NCBI RefSeq assembly: GCF_028858725.1
Contig: NC_084773.1
Coordinates: forward strand, 7,554,350 to 7,618,349
DNA from: Colius striatus
Lineage: Eukaryota; Chordata; Aves; Coliiformes; Coliidae
DNA length: 64,000 nucleotides
Direction: 5' to 3'
Shown here in pieces: positions 38,201 through 48,365 of this stretch; the stretch's first letter is position 1, and the number at the start of each line of letters is the position of its first letter. Below the pieces are notes generated by a model, which ran no database searches, had not been told where the DNA came from, and was given only the letters and a program-made list of their open reading frames with translations. The position numbers were made by a program, and so were the translations under genes.

Positions 38201-39135
38201 GTTTGCTCGTTGTCCTGGACTGTACCCACCAGAGCATTTGGCTCTGGCTGGTAGCCATCAGGCAATGCATTTTCTGCTCACCTCTCAGCCTGAAGAGCAT
38301 CATGGAGTAACTGTTTCATCAGATAAGAGCCCTCAGTACACATCACCTGAGGTCTCAGTAAGAACTCTCAGGGGATGAAAGGACTACAGGCAAGCTCAGA
38401 GACATATGAGAGCGCTAGAAACAAGAGAAACAGTACAGATAAAGACAGAGCAAGTAGAAGAGATCGTCTGCTTTCAACCATAGAGTTGCAAGTCCAGAAG
38501 GAGCCCTGGCTGCACTTACTGCAACTGGAGGATCTTCCAAGGAATGTCCCACCTCGGGGTCACAAACACTGGCCTCTGCTCCATAACCAGTTCCCTTACC
38601 CTGCTGACAACTTGTTCAGCAGGAGCTATCAGAAGATAGCAAACTTTTCTCATCCAATGCCTTCCAGTCAGGGTTACCATCTGCTGTCAGGTGCCTTTCT
38701 CCACGGAGCACCCTCTGCAGATCTGGGAGACTTTGTGAACGCCAGTGCTCATCTACAGAGGATGAGCTGCAAGTGCCTGAAAGTCAGGGAACATCCTGAG
38801 GGGGTAACCTAGGTACTGAGCAGGAGAGCTTGCCAGCCCCAGCAGGCACACCTTACCGTGTGAGGGTTATCATAGTAGACGCCGATGGAGTAGAGCTTTG
38901 AAGAGATGCTGCAGCCATCTGTGAAGAGCTGCCCGGACTCGCCATACGGGCCAACCCTGAACTTGTAGGCCAGTGTGATGTTGCTGACGGGTGGGGAGCC
39001 AGCACTCACAACCACCTCTGTGAAGAGCCCCGAGTAGACAACAAAACCAAAGACAGTCAGCAGCAGCAGTGTGACGAGTGCCGCAATCAGCCCGAGGAGC
39101 ACCCAGTCGGACATGATGGACACTTGGTGCTCCAT
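1959..39135 (-). CDS. TEX264: TEX264, ER-phagy receptor (whole CDS, four coding exons joined)
   Basis: The join 39135-38857, 33174-32953, 9501-9330, 2272-1959 is in frame with GT..AG introns throughout. TEX264 is a single-pass ER membrane protein. It delivers ER to autophagosomes by binding LC3/GABARAP, and in mammals it also works with p97/VCP at topoisomerase-1 lesions (established knowledge). Counting from MSDW (321 residues; human about 313), residues 4-26 are a Leu/Val/Phe-rich membrane anchor. About 40-190 form the GyrI-like domain, with family blocks AGSPP, YKF, YDNPHTV, FSFPAPSHVV, RVHPALDTYIK and CPLARQGDFYVPEMKE. After it comes a low-complexity acidic/Ser-rich tail with EHSYSESGASGSS and the LC3-interacting motif FEEL at 276-279. 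An in-frame upstream ATG (39135) with a strong Kozak context would add seven residues; 39114 matches the mammalian start. Identification is firm; only the start is uncertain. Confidence 0.95.
2273..9329 (-). other. TEX264: TEX264 intron between coding exons 3 and 4
   Basis: A 7-kb GC-rich intron with no coding exon or CR1 copy that I can support. It holds the motif cluster at 3041-3235, a short CTG run near 4943, and two AT-rich patches: around 6245-6290 (AATAATTAAGC and CAATTGATGG motifs) and 8580-8640 (AATTAAGAATTAAAG). These may be regulatory. The many open frames are GC-rich shadows. Confidence 0.6.
3041..3235. promoter_or_regulatory. Candidate enhancer with RFX X-box, homeobox and CRE-like sites
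   Basis: Within 200 bases there is a near-perfect RFX X-box palindrome, GTTGCC-GA-AGCAAC (3124-3137). There is also a TTAATTA homeodomain site (3178-3184) and a CRE-like TGACATCA (3213-3220). The block is less GC-rich than its surroundings. Clustering of recognisable sites suggests an intronic enhancer. This is inference, with no conservation data. Confidence 0.35.
9330..9501 (-). CDS. TEX264: TEX264 coding exon 3 (end of GyrI-like domain)
   Basis: Encodes ERKLCAHPRIEIY through CPLARQGDFYVPEMKELE and a short variable linker ending in ITG. The acceptor is TTTCAG|GAG and the donor CACAG|GTATCT. The exon is 172 bases, leaving one base (phase 1), which the next exon completes to Gly. It follows directly on DTYIK of the previous exon, as in mammals. 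Confidence 0.95.
11677..11726. repeat. 17-bp tandem repeat, three units
   Basis: The unit AAGGTTCAAAGGAAAAG occurs twice exactly and a third time shortened by one base and cut at its end. It is a local purine-rich tandem duplication. Confidence 0.9.
14470..15036 (+). repeat. CR1 LINE, 5'-truncated 3' end
   Basis: Reads as the end of CR1 ORF2 and its 3' UTR: a block resembling the GTGGCCAGCAGG motif, then CCAGAGAAGGCC, GACAGACTTTTTACC, ATTTAAATTGGATGTAAGG, and the terminal CTTCCAGTCCAAACC. It is diverged, with several small indels and no open frame. The terminal ATTCTATG repeats of young copies are worn away. Confidence 0.88.
22750..22812. repeat. 21-bp tandem repeat, three units
   Basis: Three adjacent units of the form GCAGGGATATACTGGTTATAA differ from each other by one or two bases. 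It is a minisatellite-like local duplication with no coding sense. Confidence 0.92.
24480..24640 (+). repeat. CR1 LINE 3'-end fragment
   Basis: Ends in the CR1 3' signature: TGATCTTTCCAGATCCC, then TTCCAACCTGGG and TTCTGTGATC. The 5' limit is uncertain because the copy is old and short. Confidence 0.75.
28850..28864. promoter_or_regulatory. Perfect palindromic oestrogen response element (ERE)
   Basis: AGGTCA-AAA-TGACCT, an exact inverted repeat with three-base spacing, is the full consensus for oestrogen receptor binding. It lies in a TEX264 intron, next to a run of A. The motif is certain; whether it is used is not. Confidence 0.45.
31020..31180. promoter_or_regulatory. Candidate regulatory block with RFX-like X-box
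   Basis: GTCTCCATGGCAAC at 31106-31119 matches the RFX X-box right half exactly and the left half with a mismatch. GGTCACCTG (nuclear-receptor half site/E-box) follows at about 31147-31155, and an AT-rich AAATAAATAAATA run precedes it. Inferred from motif content only. Confidence 0.25.
32953..33174 (-). CDS. TEX264: TEX264 coding exon 2 (GyrI-like domain)
   Basis: An exon of 74 codons from VSPEKCRF to DTYIK, in phase 0 at both ends. The acceptor has a long pyrimidine tract ending CCAG; the donor is AAG|GTAAGC. It carries the family block FSFPAPSHVVMATFPFTT and RVHPALDTYIK, closely matching mammalian TEX264. Confidence 0.95.
33175..38856 (-). other. TEX264: TEX264 intron between coding exons 1 and 2
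   Basis: A 5.7-kb intron without supported genes or clear interspersed repeats. An exact octamer ATTTGCAT lies at 34362-34369. AT-rich patches lie at 34,340-34,400 and 34,955-35,020 (ATTAATATTAAT). The remainder is GC-rich sequence with shadow frames. Confidence 0.6.
38857..39135 (-). CDS. TEX264: TEX264 coding exon 1 (membrane anchor, start of GyrI-like domain)
   Basis: Encodes the N-terminal membrane anchor and the start of the cytosolic domain, through YDNPHT. The donor is ACG|GTAAGG, in phase 0. Upstream, a pyrimidine-rich tract leads to two possible acceptors: TAG, giving exon start 39148, or CAG, giving 39140. Two in-frame ATGs exist: 39135 (A at -3, G at +4) and 39114 (A at -3, T at +4, the position matching mammalian MSD). 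The first is taken because scanning ribosomes would meet it first. Confidence 0.93.
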
Positions 39136-39140
39136 GCTTC

Positions 39141-41387
39141 CTGAGGCACTAGGGGAAAGAGGACAGAAGAAAAAGGAGAGCAGTTACCACTCAGTCAAGC
39201 AATTGCTCTCTAAAGCTGCTTATTTGCAGCAAAACACATCCACTTCCAATTCCTCTTACATGTGAAGCTAAAAGAGTGTGGAAACCCTACAGAAACCTCC
39301 TGTATATTAGTCTCACATTGCATCAGCCTGTTCCAATTGGTTACCAGGTACAAATTATACTGCTTCAGTGCCTCTTGGGAATGAGATGGTTATGGAAGGG
39401 GGATGGAGAGGCACTGTCCCCGTATCCCCAGAACCAACCACATTGCTCATAGCCAGCCTTGGATCCAAGAGAAAATGAAAACTACCTTGGAGCCTGTACC
39501 ACCTGACAGATCAACAGATACGCAGCACTGGGCTAAGGGTCAGAGATCCATAATCAAATAATTACCATTTATAGACACCAGACCTGACACTGTCACCATG
39601 GCAGTCCCTTTGTCAAAAAATCTAGAAGCCCAGGCCTTCAATGACCAAAAAAAGTATCACACTGGTTCAGAACTGAGCCCTGCATCCAACCCAAGCAACC
39701 ACAGAGGGTCAGAGGAAGCTGAAGACCCAGTTAGAAAAAAATATCCCAAACATGCTCAGGTGCAATGAATTACCGGTATTCCTTTTAGATGGCTTTTTTT
39801 AACCTAAAAGATTTTATATAACCCCCAACTGAGGCTTCCTGTTTTGTTTGGAATCTTTTCCCTCTGGTGCTGACTGCAGGACACAGCAGCCTGGCAAATG
39901 CCTCCTGCTCATTTTCACCCAACAAGAGCAATCGCTCTAGGGATTTGCAACCAAATCCATTGCTGGAGAGTTGTTTGTGTTTTATTCTCCCTTGACACAC
40001 AACTTTGGTCCCAAGGACTGGCTGCAACGTTCTCCTGGGACTTTCACAGGAGCTGGCTTTGAAAGTAAAAGTTGATGTAAGCAATTCACCTTTACCTCTG
40101 TGTTATAAACACACTTTGCCCCAAAACAGTTGTTCATGGCAGCTGCTGCTTACTCAGCTTTACGGCAGAGAAAAGCCACATCCTGGTAGGAATCGTGGGT
40201 GGCTCTGCTCTGTTCAAACCCAGAAAACAGGGGTACAGCAAACCCAAGCCCTTCAGAGCCAGTGGCTGGAACCACCAGTCATCCTCCCAGCGCCACGGTA
40301 GCAACGGGCCAGGCATCGTCTCATGCCACAGCCCTACTCACCTGAAAAAACAGCTCAGCCCAGAAACGGTTCACGACATCTGATCCACAGGGGTGTGGGA
40401 TCTTTGGCACTGCAGCAGGAAAAAAATAAATATCATTGCTTCCTTTCAAACTCACGAGGTCAAAAGCAAAACAGAGTCATAGCAACCCGTCACCTCAGAT
40501 GTGCTCCCCAGAGGAGGGGCACCCTGAGGAGCGTCCTTCTCCTGCAGGACTCCAAAGGCTGAGATCTCTTCCCAAAACTGCAGCTGAATTCATGGACACC
40601 GACAAACACGGAAATTGGAAAGGAAAGGCGGAGGAGGACGATGTCCTGCTGGTGTGTCCCACCCCGGGCCATCCCCTGGGACACCCGAGCTGCGACCAGT
40701 GCCGCTCCCGGCTGACCTTGCAGGGCAGCACTCCCAGACCTATGGCTTGGCCGGAGCTATACCTCCATCCCGATCTCCAGCAGCGCCTCGCCTCCTCCCG
40801 ATAACCAACACTGATTTATTACTTCAAATCACGGTTTTGGCGATGCTCCGTGAGCTGCCAGTCCAACAGCCAGCCTGAGAGCCATGAAGGCGGCTGGCCC
40901 CGGAGGAGAAGAGGGTATTTTGGCCTATTCTTCGTTAATTCCCGTGCTTCATTCTCCACCGGTGGCAGGCACGGGTGGTTACCGAGCCGCCCTCTTCACG
41001 GGCGGCGGGAGCAGAGCTCGCCCAGCCGCTGCTCGGCTAGGAGCCCGCACCCCGCCGGTGCCCGTGGCCGGGCGGAGAGGGGCGAGGGTCTGACCCGAGC
41101 GGCCCTCAGCAAGCACCCGCGCCGGGCGGCACCCGGCCTGCCTGACAGGAGTGCGGGCGGTGGCGGGCAGCGCCCTCAGCACCGGCCTAGCCGCCGCAGC
41201 ACTGAGGGACCCGCCGCCGGGCCCGGCTGCCGCCCCCACCGGCTGCAAGCAGGCCGCGGCCTGGCGGGGGGAAACCGGAGCGGAACGGCGCCGTCCCGCC
41301 CGGCCCCGGCGCCCTCCAGCAGCCTCCCCCAGCCCCCGCCCTGGTGCCGGTCGGAGGGGGTCCGAGCGCCGCGCTGCCCCTCCTCAC
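39141..41387 (-). other. TEX264: TEX264 first intron (5' UTR intron)
   Basis: Inferred to separate the non-coding first exon in the CpG island from the first coding exon. The 3' splice site has a long pyrimidine tract. The proposed donor is GCCCCGG|GTGAGG at 41388/41387. No other feature was recognised. Confidence 0.45.
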
Positions 41388-41500
41388 CCGGGGCTCGCTG
41401 CTGACGGCCGGACCGGAGCGCTGCCGGCAATGCGCTCGCTCCGCCCCGCTCGCGCGGGGCCGCCGGGCCCGCCCCGGCTCTGCCAGGAGGCGGCTGCGCG
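41388..41500 (-). other. TEX264: Putative non-coding first exon of TEX264
   Basis: The CpG island holds a strong minus-strand donor (CCCCGG|GTGAGG) at 41388, and the first coding exon needs an upstream exon because an acceptor precedes its ATG. The transcription start is not determined; the upper limit is a guess. RNA evidence would settle it. Confidence 0.35.
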
Positions 41501-41687
41501 CGCGGGGAGCGCTGGCGGCGCGCGCGGCCGCCGGGGGAGCGGCGGGGCCGCCCAGAGGGGCGGTGCGGGGCGGCGCGGGGCCGTACCACCGGCGGAGGGG
41601 AGGGGGCGAGGCCTCCGCAGGGTTCAGGGGCGCCCCCAGCGGTGCGCGCCGCTCTGCTGGGGCAGCGACAGCGCCCCCCACAGCAGC

Positions 41688-41703
41688 GCGCCCCCTGGCG
41701 GGC
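41688..41703. promoter_or_regulatory. CTCF-like site
   Basis: GCGCCCCCTGGCGGGC agrees with the CTCF core (reverse complement GCGCCCCCTGGTGGCC) at 14 of 16 positions, at the outer edge of the TEX264 CpG island. Binding is an inference. Confidence 0.45.
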
Positions 41704-41790
41704 GGGCGGCAGCGGGGCCGGGCCCCGCGGAGCGCGCCTGGCGGCCGCGGCTCCCCCAGGACTGGCGGCTGGACTGACACAGCCAGGCGC

Positions 41791-44700
41791 GGCTCCCGGC
41801 CAGCCTACAGCCCTGCCCCTGCATCCCACAGCCCGGGAGCCCCTCACTGCACAGCACAGCAAAGCAGGGAGCACAGGGCTCATCTCGCCCCACGTGCCCT
41901 GAGCCCCACTGGTGAGGGCGTCTCTGCCTCACAGACAGCTCTGGGTCGGTGACACCGCTGGATGTGAATGATAAACAAGGCCGTTGTGTTCTCCAGCGTC
42001 CCCTGCGCCGGGGCTGTGGCAGCTCGACACGCGTCCTGCCTGAGTGACCTCTGAGCCTCGGGCTCTGTAACAGCCAGAGCCACCCGTTAATGGGCTCCTT
42101 CCCCAAGGCGTTGGACAAACAGGAGCCATCGATGCCGGAGGATGCACCAGCTGCATGTCAAGAGTCCTGGCCACAAAGCCTGGCCGGTCTGGGCAGTGGG
42201 CAAAGCTGCTCTTCAGCTCTGGGTCCTTTCGCACCAAACCCAGAGGGTTTTGAGCAGCCACTCACAGGTTCCTACAGGCCCTTCATTGGAGCTGTTGCAA
42301 CGTGGCAAAAATGCCTTGGCTTCTGCCCGTGTACAGGCTTTCCCACTGCCCAGCTGGAAGGAAAACCAGCCAGATAGCTTGGCAGGCAAGGACAGCACAA
42401 GCCAGCAAGGGAGAGCACCAGGAGAGTTGAGAAAAAGTTAGATATTTATTTTATTCAACAGGTTTTGGGGCTTTGGCCAGATGTTCTCAGTTAATCCCTC
42501 CTTCCCTCAACCCGGTGCAGGAATGCGGCATTCTCCACCTGTGCCCAGGAGGCTGACTCTTTTGCATCAGCTGGACTTTATCACCCAGAAGGGAACCGCA
42601 TTGACTAGTTGCTGAAGACCCACGAAGCTTCAACCAGCACAGGAGCTGTTTAGGAGCACCATCATTTTGCACATCCCTCACCAAACCAAGCTCTGATGTG
42701 CTCAGACAACGTATGCCACAAGGCAGCTTCACAGCCTACTCCCACCTCATGATACCTTTGGGAGCACACAGCACCACTGCAGGACTGCAGCCTTTGCCAC
42801 TTTCCAGACAACTCCTCAGATCCCTGTTTCTTTTCAAGCAACGAGAGCAAGCACAGTACCTGAGAGGAGCAGTCTTCCCTAACCTCCTGCTCCTCTTTCA
42901 AGAGAGACATGCTAGAAGGGCCTGGACATAATTGCTATCATCCTTTTCTTCCTCCTGTATAAAAGCAACCTTCATCTCTCTCTCTTTACACCACATTTTC
43001 TCCATCATTTTCAACCCCTTAGCAGGAAAAGTTTGCTCTCTGCTGGTACACCCAACAACCCACCTGTCTGAGCCACCTCTAGATGCAGCAACCAGAAGCA
43101 GAGAAGTTTGCTGCTGTCTCTCCTGCTGTGGTTTCACATCCGCTTCTCATATGCCCCAACCCCCTTTGCTGAGGCTGTTTGCAGAGGCAGTTCTTTTCAC
43201 CACTGTGAAGGCAAAGACTTTATTTATGAGCAGCAGTTTGAAATACTGTAATATTTGCCCTTCTCCAGCAGCTTCCTAGTAAGGATCTCGAGGCTTTCTG
43301 TGAACTGGACTTAGTTAAACCTCAGAGGCCCTCCTTGTGTTTGGTGTCACAGCTCTTTTGCAGCTGAAAGAAAATGTTTCAGCTTGAGTACATGTCTCGC
43401 CTGGAGCCACACAGTGAATCACTGGCAGGAAGAGGAACAGAACTCAAAAGCCCTTTAAGTGCCAGCTCTGGCCATCAGACACTTCTCTGTCCTCCAGCCT
43501 TGGAGTTATCTCACATATTTAATACTTTACACATATGTTTTCCCATTACAAATGCTAAAATTTGGGTCTCATTTAACAGCTTCATGCCTTCATGCTGAAA
43601 CAGTGCATTGAGAAGAGCCGAGGCAGGAGGATGTACCACATGCTGTCAGGATCGCCAGCTGCCCTCCCCTGATCAGCACCGCTCGAGCCCCGTTGCATAC
43701 CCACTGCTGGCTTCCCATGGCATCAGACAGCCGGGCCAGCTTCCCATTGGAGGTCCTGGATGTCCACTTATGGCAGACACTTGGTCTCAGCAGACTTGTG
43801 TGGGCCATGCTGGGTCCCACAGGTTTCTGATGGGGTACACAGACCAGACCATTCTCATTTAAAAATCCCTCTTAGTGGCAGATAGGCAGAAGTGGAGCTG
43901 GTTATGTGCAGATGCAGATGTGGGCACACTGGCCTTGCACAGTCCCACCTGGCAGGCTCCAAGCAACATTTCTCTATCTTCCTTACTAGGAGGAACTACA
44001 GTTTCATCCCAGCAGTACAAGTCAGTGGTGGTGCTCAACAGCCACTGCACTCCATCCCTCAGTGCTCCACCATATCAGTGAGGCACATGATATCTGTGCC
44101 AGGCCACTTGCCTCAGCCTGTGTCTCAGACCTTGGCTTCCCAGTTCTGCTCTCGGCTGCTGCACCCTCCTTACCCTGCTCCAAAGACCCAATGAGACATG
44201 TAGTTGTCCTTTCCTCTCCCTTGCCCTGGATGTGCCTTTTATCTGCTGGAGAAGGTGAGCTGAGCCTTGTGAATTTCACTTTGGATGCCTGGTAAGCAAA
44301 TAGATATTGTAAAGAGCTTGTCACCTTGGGAACATGGCAAAACACAAACAACTCTGACTAACTCAGCATGAGAATACCCTCCCTAGAGGGGCCAGCAAGA
44401 GGCCAGAACAGAGTACACAGCTCTTGGGAATTTCCATCAGCACTGACACAGATGTGTTCCACTCAAAAGCCATTTCTGGCTCTCCATAACATCGCAGCTC
44501 TGCATTACTGTTGATGAACCAAGACCAGCACTTGGTCCCTTACAAAAAAGGGAGACCAACAGGCTTGGGAATGACTGGAAGGAACGCAGCATGGGCACAT
44601 GGAAAATGCTCACCTGGTGGGCAGGATGCTGCCTGCAGAGCCAGAGGCCATTTCTCAAGGAAGCCCAAAGCTACGTTCCTCAGAGCAAGATGCATGCCCA

Positions 44701-46912
44701 AGCAGAGCAATGATCCCACACCCCCACACACTGTGACATGCAGTCTATCCCATGTATGCCCCATGAGGCAGTTACCACATTCCAAGGTCTGTGTGTCCAC
44801 CCCACTGGTGGGGTTTCCTCTCTCCACCCTGCCACCCAGCTGTGCTGCTGGGACCTGCTCAGAAACCTTCCCTAATTTTACCACCTGCCCAATCCACCCC
44901 ATACATACACTGGAAAAGTGCTCTCTAGAGGAAAGATACTGCAGAGGGCAGGGACTGCACTGGTAGGGCTCAGCAGGGGGTTAGGTAGTCAGGCTGAGGG
45001 TAGGAAGGGTTCAGCTGTTGGCTTGAAGTGCAGGGTTAGTGTCACTGTCAGGGTTAAGGTGCTGAGAGCAGGAGGTTCTCTGGAAGCAATCCCCAAAGGC
45101 TACACAGGACAGCAGAGATTTACACCTCTGCATAACAGCTTCCACTTTCTCATCACCCCCCACCATCACCACCACAAACTTATTTGCCAAGGTGGAGCTT
45201 CTTGTACCAAACGATATCATTTTCTAAAACCATAACCATGTGTTGCAGTGAAACTGCTGTTGATGGGAAACCCTTGGCAGGAGACTAGGAAGGGCTCACA
45301 TGTGCAAACACACACTTTTTGGTATCCTGTGAGAGCCACGTGTGTGAAAAGCAAATGGCACAAGGAGCCTCGTGGCACTTCAGCCCTTCACCTTTGGTGC
45401 CCCTGCTAATGCAAAAGAGAAGATACACTCAGGGATTCATTACTTGTCTGTTGTTTTGCCCTCAGATTTAAATTCATTTCCCACTGCATTCTTCTATGTT
45501 TCTTTCTTGTGACAGGAATTCAAAATTCATAGTGTTGCAGAGTAAGAAAAGCATTTACATCTTTTCAGATAAACTTAAAAGTGTGAAGGAGTATGCAAAT
45601 TAGTCTTACAGTTAACTGTGCATTTAGGTCACAAATGCTAAATAACAAACTATGTTCCTGGTCCTGTAATGAAATGCAGAGTTGTTAAGCTACAGAACGA
45701 ACTTTTCAGGTAGTCAGGTAACCTTCCCTACCTCCTGACTCTAGGTAGTTTGCCAATGTCTTTGTCTCAGTCCTGATTTCTGTCACGGGGAATTTCCAGG
45801 GGTACTACAAGCAGACCTTCATGAAGCTACAGAAGAAAAACTTTTGTAGGTTTTTGCCTATGAGCTCTTCTTTCTGCACTGAACAGCAGATTAGAATTCT
45901 GCACCTCTGATTATCAGCTATTTAGCTGGATTCTAAAGTGTTTTTTCTTTAACAAATGGTGATGGAGCTTTCATCTCTTCCTTTCAGATGTCACATCACT
46001 TCTGATAGCGACTGTGAATGATAAGCAGTGATTCAGACTCCCCTCCCCAAGGCCACCAATTGCATTTGTACATCGCTTTGATTTTCTGTGAATAAAAGAT
46101 CACTCAGGAATCTGAGGGGATGCATTATTCATCTCTGAACTCCTCTGAAAATCATTTTCAGCTGTTTATAGCTCCAGTCATTTAGAACTAAGCTGCTCAA
46201 CTTTGACTCATGACCAAACAAGTCTGGTCAAATTCCTCTGGTGATGCCAGGCAGGGGCCAGTGGGGATTTCTTCTCTGTAGCCACATTCTTTTCTCCTCA
46301 AATCAGTAGTGATGCTTCTCACAGATGTTTGTGTTCTATCTCAAGGGGAGTATCTCCCTTTACCTGCACTGGGACTGTTTGTATCTCCTGTGCAGTCTAT
46401 CACACACACATGAAGAACAGGGCAATACACATCTTTCTTGCAGAAAACATGAGATATTTTACCCAGAGTGTTCTTCCATTTTGCATCCAGATAGAAACAA
46501 GAAGGAAAGCAGGAAAACACTGTGCTCTGTCACTCTGGGTTTGCAAACTGTGCTTACAAAAAATGTTTTCATGTGGTCTTGTCAACAAGTTCATTCTCTA
46601 CAGTGAGTGACACTTTAGACTGTCATCCAGCATTTTTAATGAGGGCTCCCCAACAGGCTTCAGGGACTTCCAACAGGATTTTAAGAGCTTTACACAACTG
46701 CACTCTAACCAGAGAGGAGTTGACATTCTGCAAAGCAAAGTAGCCCAGAGGTAACGATACCAACAGAGCTTTCATGACAATGGTTCTCCTGTAGTTTTAC
46801 AAGAGTGATTGCAGAAGGAACAAACATCAACATTTGTCCCAACCTTAATTGCTAGCTTCAAAACCAGAAAACAAATTTCTTAATCACTCAGGATTCATTC
46901 TTACTCATTCAG
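41791..46912. other. Intergenic DNA, GC-rich grading to AT-rich
   Basis: No supported gene. Base composition falls from GC-rich near 42 kb to AT-rich from about 45 kb on. A patch at about 45,960-46,200, with ATTGCATTTGTAC and ATGCATTATTCAT motifs, looks like possible conserved non-coding DNA. Open frames here are short and match nothing recognisable. Confidence 0.5.
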
Positions 46913-47708
46913 CATGCAGTTGATGCACTGGAAGGAAGGGATGCCAGCCAGAGGGACCTTGACAGGCTTGCGGGTGGGCCCAGGCAAACTTCATGAACTT
47001 CAACAAGGTCAAGTGCAATGTCCTGCACATGGGTTGGGACAAACTCAAGCACAAATATAGGCTGGGCAATGAATGCATTGAGAGCAGCCCTGAGGAGGAC
47101 TTGGGGTAACCGCAGGCCAACTGTACTCTGGGCGCATCAGAAGTGTGGCCAGCAGGTTAAAGGAGGTGATTCTGCCACTCTGCTCTCGTGAGAACCCACC
47201 TGCAGTGCTGTGTTCAACTCTGGGGTCCACAACAAAAGAAGGACATAGAACTGTTGGAACAAGTCCAAAGGAGGGCCACAAAGGTGATCAGAAGGCTGGA
47301 GCTCCTCTCTTACGAAGATAAGCTGAGAGAGTTGGAGTTGTTCAGCCGGGAGGCTCAAGGCTCCAGGGAGACCTTATAGCAACCCTCCAACCTACAAGAA
47401 ATCCAGACAGACTTTTTACAAGGGCACGTAGTGATAAGACAAGGGATAGTGGCTTCAAACTGAAAGAGGGTAGATTTAGATTAGATGTAAGGAAGAGGCT
47501 CTTCACTGTGAGGGTAGTGAGGTACTGACACAGGTTGCCCAGAGAGCCTGTAGCTGCCCAGCCCATGGAAGTGTTCAAGGCCAGGTTGGACAGGGCTTTG
47601 AACAATCTGGTCTAGTGGAAGGTGTCCCTGCCTGTGGCAGACGAGTTGGAACTACATGATTTTTAATGTCCCTTCCAACTCAAACTATTTGATGATTCTA
47701 TGATTATA
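46913..47708 (+). repeat. CR1 LINE, 5'-truncated copy with 3' end
   Basis: The best preserved CR1 in the window. It covers the C-terminal end of ORF2 (blocks equivalent to GATGCACTGGAAGGAAGGG, CTTCATGAACTTCAACAAGG, CAACTCTGGGGTCC, AAAGGAGGGCCACAAAGGTG) and the full 3' UTR. It ends in TTTGATGATTCTATGATT, the start of the CR1 terminal ATTCTATG repeat. It is 5'-truncated as usual. It lacks a short internal stretch near 47,090-47,110 and has further small indels, so it encodes nothing. Confidence 0.95.
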
Positions 47709-47924
47709 GCTATGCTGTGCTCCTGTTTTTAAGGCACACATGTAAATAGTGCTTTTAAAAACAACCTCTCTGGTAGCTATGTAAAGAATTACATAACAAT
47801 GACAACTCTAAATTGAAATTGAAGGACAGTTCTAAGATTTTCATCTTCTTCCTGGCAAAAAAAACCACAACAACATTTTGAATACTTTCACAAGCCTCTT
47901 AAAACTAAAGAACATCTGCTCCCC

Positions 47925-48365
47925 ACTACAAAAAAGACATGAACATACTGGAGAATCCAGTGAAGAGCTACTAAGTTTCTTAAGGAACTTGAGCATCTTC
48001 CAATGATGAAAAGCTGACTGGAGAAGGCTCAGGGATATCTTAATGTAAATAAATACTTGAAGGGAGAGTGTGAAGTGGATGAAGCCAGGTCCTTTTTAGT
48101 GGCACACAGTGACAGGACAAAGGGCAATCAGCACAAACAGAAACACAGTAAGTTCTCTCTGAACATCAAAATCTGCTTTTTTACTGTGAAGGTAACCAAG
48201 TACTGGCACAGATTGCCCAGGAAGGTTGTGCAGTCCTCATCCTTGATATTCAAAGCCATTTGGACATGGAAAATCAGCTGTGGGTGACCCTGATGGAGCA
48301 GGGGGGTGGAGCGAAATGACCTCCACAGGTCCCTTCCCACCTCAACCAGTTTGTAATTCTGGAGA
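47925..48365 (+). repeat. Older CR1 LINE fragment
   Basis: A diverged CR1 3' region: GTGAAGAGCTACTAAG, TGGCACACAGTGACAGGACAAAGG, ACTGTGAAGGTAACCAAGTACTGGCACAGATTG-like blocks, then CCACAGGTCCCTTCCCACC near the end. It lies only about 200 bases after the previous copy but is more diverged, so it is a separate, older insertion. Confidence 0.82.

Larger units (their letters stand above)
40960..41790 (-). promoter_or_regulatory. TEX264: CpG island promoter of TEX264
   Basis: Very GC-rich and CpG-dense, with many GGGCGG/CCGCCC (SP/KLF) boxes and no convincing TATA box. It lies 1.8-2.7 kb upstream of the first coding exon, on the correct side. It could also start divergent transcripts on the plus strand. 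Confidence 0.8.

Noticed and set aside
41627-41644. A second CTCF-like core near the TEX264 island
   Set aside because: The match is one base short in the core spacing; only the site at 41,688 was kept.
40850-42118. Long overlapping frames on both strands in the TEX264 promoter island
   Set aside because: GC-rich shadow frames; the same sequence is open in several frames at once.
44985-45060. GGGTTA-like words suggesting an interstitial telomere repeat
   Set aside because: Only isolated, irregular copies; no tandem TTAGGG array.
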